Assembly (NCBI GenBank): GCA_946540605.1
Contig: CAMNIU010000166.1
Coordinates: forward strand, 1-32,914
Direction of reading: 5' to 3'
From: an uncultured Treponema sp.
GTDB taxonomy: Bacteria > Spirochaetota > Spirochaetia > Treponematales > Treponemataceae
DNA length: 32,914 bases
Part shown: in pieces, positions 31,320 through 32,914 of the stretch
Numbering within the stretch: the stretch's first letter is position 1
Layout: each line of letters opens with the position of its first letter
Position numbers and translations under genes: made by a program
The notes under the pieces: generated by a model
Told to the model about the DNA's origin: nothing
The model's input: the letters and a program-made list of their open reading frames with translations, nothing else
Database searches by the model: none

Positions 31320-31637
31320 TTACTGATTTTTTAATAATTCAAGCATTTTTCTAAAAGCACTGTCTGCTTTATTTAGCTCGCGTGAACCGCGTGTAATCTT
31401 ACAAAGCGACATGCTGAATTTGCTGGCTATTTCTCTTTGTGTAGTACCGGCATCAATTTCTTTTACTAAAAGCCAGCGGTTTGCAATATCCTTAAGTTCC
31501 GGTTTTGTAAAAAGGCAATTGAAGAAATCATAAATAAATGCTTCATCATCTGATTTTTTTATGAGATGACAGAGCTCTTTTATAGTAGAAGAAATTTCTT
31601 CTTCGGTAATACCTTTTTTTGTTTCGTTATTATCCAT
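31320..31637 (-). CDS. trpR: TrpR-family tryptophan repressor
   Basis: 105 aa, the length of E. coli TrpR. The helix-turn-helix TTQREIASKFSMSLCKITRGSRELN aligns with the TrpR reading head, including the ITRGS segment with the tryptophan-binding Arg. Thr in FTKPE and Arg in ANRW match other ligand contacts, so it probably binds tryptophan, unlike YerC-type relatives. It would be a dimeric repressor of tryptophan genes or transport. No trp biosynthesis genes are in the window and no obvious TrpR operator was recognised next to its own promoter. The start has no ribosome binding site and a -10 box 7 nt upstream. Its neighbours, the ankyrin lipoprotein and mrp, do not indicate its regulon. Confidence 0.85.
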   Translation of the reverse strand: MDNNETKKGITEEEISSTIKELCHLIKKSDDEAFIYDFFNCLFTKPELKDIANRWLLVKEIDAGTTQREIASKFSMSLCKITRGSRELNKADSAFRKMLELLKNQ

Positions 31638-31644
31638 AGAAACA

Positions 31645-31673
31645 ATTATAACAGAAAATATAGAAATTGAAAA
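31645..31673 (-). promoter_or_regulatory. trpR promoter, leaderless type
   Basis: Minus-strand TTTTCA (31668-31673), 17 nt and TATAAT (31645-31650), with 7 nt to the trpR ATG and no Shine-Dalgarno sequence. Confidence 0.55.
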
Positions 31674-31702
31674 GAGAATAAAAAATATTAATTCTTAAAT
31701 AT

Positions 31703-31791
31703 AAAAATCCTGTCTGCTCCCGCAGAAAACGCCCATCGCAAACGGAATGATGTTTGCGTCGGTCATTTTCTGCTCCGCATACAGGATTTTT
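31703..31791 (-). terminator. Three-tier nested inverted repeat, likely mrp terminator
   Basis: AAAAATCCTGT/ACAGGATTTTT (11 bp) encloses GCAGAAAA/TTTTCTGC (8 bp), which encloses CGCAAAC/GTTTGCG (7 bp). The three stems stack into one ~89-nt structure with internal loops. The outer A/T ends allow termination of mrp transcripts and separate mrp from trpR. Its size and nested arrangement exceed an ordinary terminator, so it may also be a repeat element or small RNA. Confidence 0.7.
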
Positions 31792-31860
31792 TTGTAAATA
31801 TATATAATAATTGTTTATTCAACAATATTTCTATATTTTCTTAGGAGAAGGGGAAGTAAG

Positions 31861-32691
31861 TTACTTCTTTAATAATTTTTCTACTGCTTCTGCTGCTGGA
31901 GACAGTTCTGGAATATCCAGACTTTCAATATCTCCGGCATCTACTGCCCGGCTTGTTTCTTCCTGCATTGGAATGCGTGCAAGAACAGGAATATTAAAAC
32001 TCTGTGCAATCTGATCTATATTACTCTTGCCAAATACAGTAATTTCTTTACCACAGTCAGGGCATTTTACATAGCTCATGTTTTCAACAATTCCAAGAAT
32101 TGGAATGTTCATCATATTTGCCATATTAACAGCTTTTTCTACAATTACACGTACTAGCTGCTGAGGAGAACTTACTACAATAATTCCATCAACAGGTAAT
32201 GACTGGAAAACTGTAAGTGGAACATCACCTGTTCCCGGAGGCATATCTACAAACATAAAGTCTACATCTTTCCATACAACATCTGTCCAGAACTGTTTTA
32301 CAGCACCTGCAATAACCGGACCTCTCCAGATTACTGGATCTGTTTCATTTTGAAGCAGGAAGTTCATAGACATTAACTGGATACCAGAGTCGGTTACAAC
32401 AGGATTAAGAGCATCCTGACCATCAATAGCCTGTGCCCGTTCATCACCAACTCCAAAACTTTCAGGAATAGAAGGACCTGTAATATCTGCATCAAGAATA
32501 GCAGAGCGGAATCCATCTTTATTTACACGTGCAGCAAGGAGACTAGTTACCAGTGATTTTCCAACACCACCCTTACCACTAACAATACCAATTACTTTTT
32601 TTACACTGCTGCCAGCGCGCAGACTAACATGAAAATCTCTCTTCTCGCATTTTTCACCGCATGAACTGCAATTATGTGAACATTCTGACAT
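31861..32691 (-). CDS. mrp: Mrp/NBP35-type Fe-S cluster carrier ATPase
   Basis: 276-aa cytosolic P-loop ATPase of the ParA/MinD-like Mrp family that carries or assembles iron-sulfur clusters. The deviant Walker A GKGGVGKS is at residues 39-46, ILDADITGPSIP is switch I, and MFVDMPPGTGD is the Walker B region. CPDC (Cys210, Cys213) is the C-terminal CxxC that holds the bridging cluster between two subunits. The N-terminus has five Cys in the first 15 residues (CSHNCSSCGEKC), recalling the extra N-terminal cluster site of NBP35. GAGG lies about 9 nt before the ATG. The gene stands alone between its own promoter and the nested terminator structure. Confidence 0.95.
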   Translation of the reverse strand: MSECSHNCSSCGEKCEKRDFHVSLRAGSSVKKVIGIVSGKGGVGKSLVTSLLAARVNKDGFRSAILDADITGPSIPESFGVGDERAQAIDGQDALNPVVTDSGIQLMSMNFLLQNETDPVIWRGPVIAGAVKQFWTDVVWKDVDFMFVDMPPGTGDVPLTVFQSLPVDGIIVVSSPQQLVRVIVEKAVNMANMMNIPILGIVENMSYVKCPDCGKEITVFGKSNIDQIAQSFNIPVLARIPMQEETSRAVDAGDIESLDIPELSPAAEAVEKLLKK

Positions 32692-32709
32692 TTTATTACC
32701 TCAATATTA

Positions 32710-32738
32710 AATATAATAATGATGACTTCAAAAGACAA
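32710..32738 (-). promoter_or_regulatory. mrp promoter
   Basis: Minus-strand TTGTCT (32733-32738), 17 nt and TATATT (32710-32715), 18 nt before the mrp ATG, leaving room for the GAGG ribosome binding site. Confidence 0.6.
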
Positions 32739-32790
32739 GATAAAAAAAATTGTCTACTCTCGTTCCGGGAAAAATTTTTCGATTACCTGT

Positions 32791-32892
32791 TATACCGCAC
32801 CGAAGGTGCCGGTTATCAACAACATTTACGCGGCACGAAGTGTCCGCGTATAGTCAAGTTATACGGCAGCGTGCCTGACACGCTGTCCGTAT
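32791..32892. repeat. Array of three bulged hairpins
   Basis: Three successive hairpins share one architecture. ACCG-CACC-GAA-GGTG-C-CGGT (32794-32813), TACGCGG-CAC-GAA-GTG-T-CCGCGTA (32827-32850) and ATACGG-CAGCGTG-CCTGA-CACGCTG-T-CCGTAT (32861-32892) each have a single bulged pyrimidine on the 3' side at the junction of outer and inner stems. Stem sequences differ while pairing is kept. The array lies upstream of mrp, and the window ends just beyond it, in a poly-A run followed by a partial inverted repeat. Confidence 0.6.
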
Positions 32893-32914
32893 GACAAAAA
32901 AAAAGCTGGCAGCT

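Noticed and set aside
32661-32894. 77-aa plus-strand ORF at the window end
   Set aside because: It begins inside mrp, crosses the mrp promoter and runs through the hairpin array, so coding is unlikely.

Overview
The window looks like a chromosomal stretch of a low-GC, plant-fibre-degrading spirochaete, most likely a gut or rumen Treponema. This is inferred from protein style only; no 16S or search was available. The clues are a MurA with Asp in place of the fosfomycin-target Cys (also reported for Borrelia), a short ParC-type topoisomerase subunit, an FHA/phosphatase/kinase cluster, a large ankyrin-repeat lipoprotein, and xylan-degrading lipoproteins. No rRNA, tRNA, CRISPR array or recognisable transposase was seen.

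Layout. 1-2.7 kb: pepT-murA operon ending in a terminator. 2.7-6.5 kb: a divergent pair, a radical SAM protein (-) and an OLD-like ATPase/TOPRIM protein (+). 6.6-9.3 kb: parC and yigZ, separated by intergenic palindromic repeats. 9.35-15.3 kb: a xylan-utilisation neighbourhood with a GH10 xylanase lipoprotein, a CE15-like glucuronoyl esterase lipoprotein carrying three InlB/Flg_new-type repeats, a small lipoprotein, a HAD phosphatase and a secreted alpha/beta-hydrolase esterase. 15.3-20.1 kb: an AT-rich accessory block with a truncated-looking STAND NTPase, a 38-codon ORF, a stand-alone RelA/SpoT-type HD hydrolase and a Lon-like AAA+ ATPase with no protease domain. 20.1-25.7 kb: lon, then a Ser/Thr kinase, a calcineurin-like phosphatase and an FHA protein on the same strand. 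25.7-28.3 kb: a DUF2974-type hydrolase and a divergent uracil permease. 28.5-32.7 kb: the ankyrin lipoprotein, a TrpR-family repressor and an Mrp ATPase, all on the minus strand.

How genes may work together. The xylanase would cut the xylan backbone, the CE15 enzyme would break lignin-glucuronoyl esters, and the alpha/beta hydrolase probably removes acyl groups. FHA, phosphatase and kinase form a compact phospho-signalling unit. The best candidate for an undescribed system is the 15.3-20.1 kb block: HD nucleotide hydrolase plus Lon-like AAA+ in one operon, with a STAND protein and a small peptide on the opposite strand. A defence or stress role is inference from domain content only.

A second window-wide signal is in translation initiation. 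Nine genes have no Shine-Dalgarno sequence and instead carry a -10-like hexamer ending only 6-9 nt before the ATG (pepT, OLD, yigZ, esterase and lon at 6; radical SAM, FHA and trpR at 7; HAD at 9). This predicts leaderless or near-leaderless mRNAs. Most other genes have clear GGAGG-type sites, including every gene of the accessory block.
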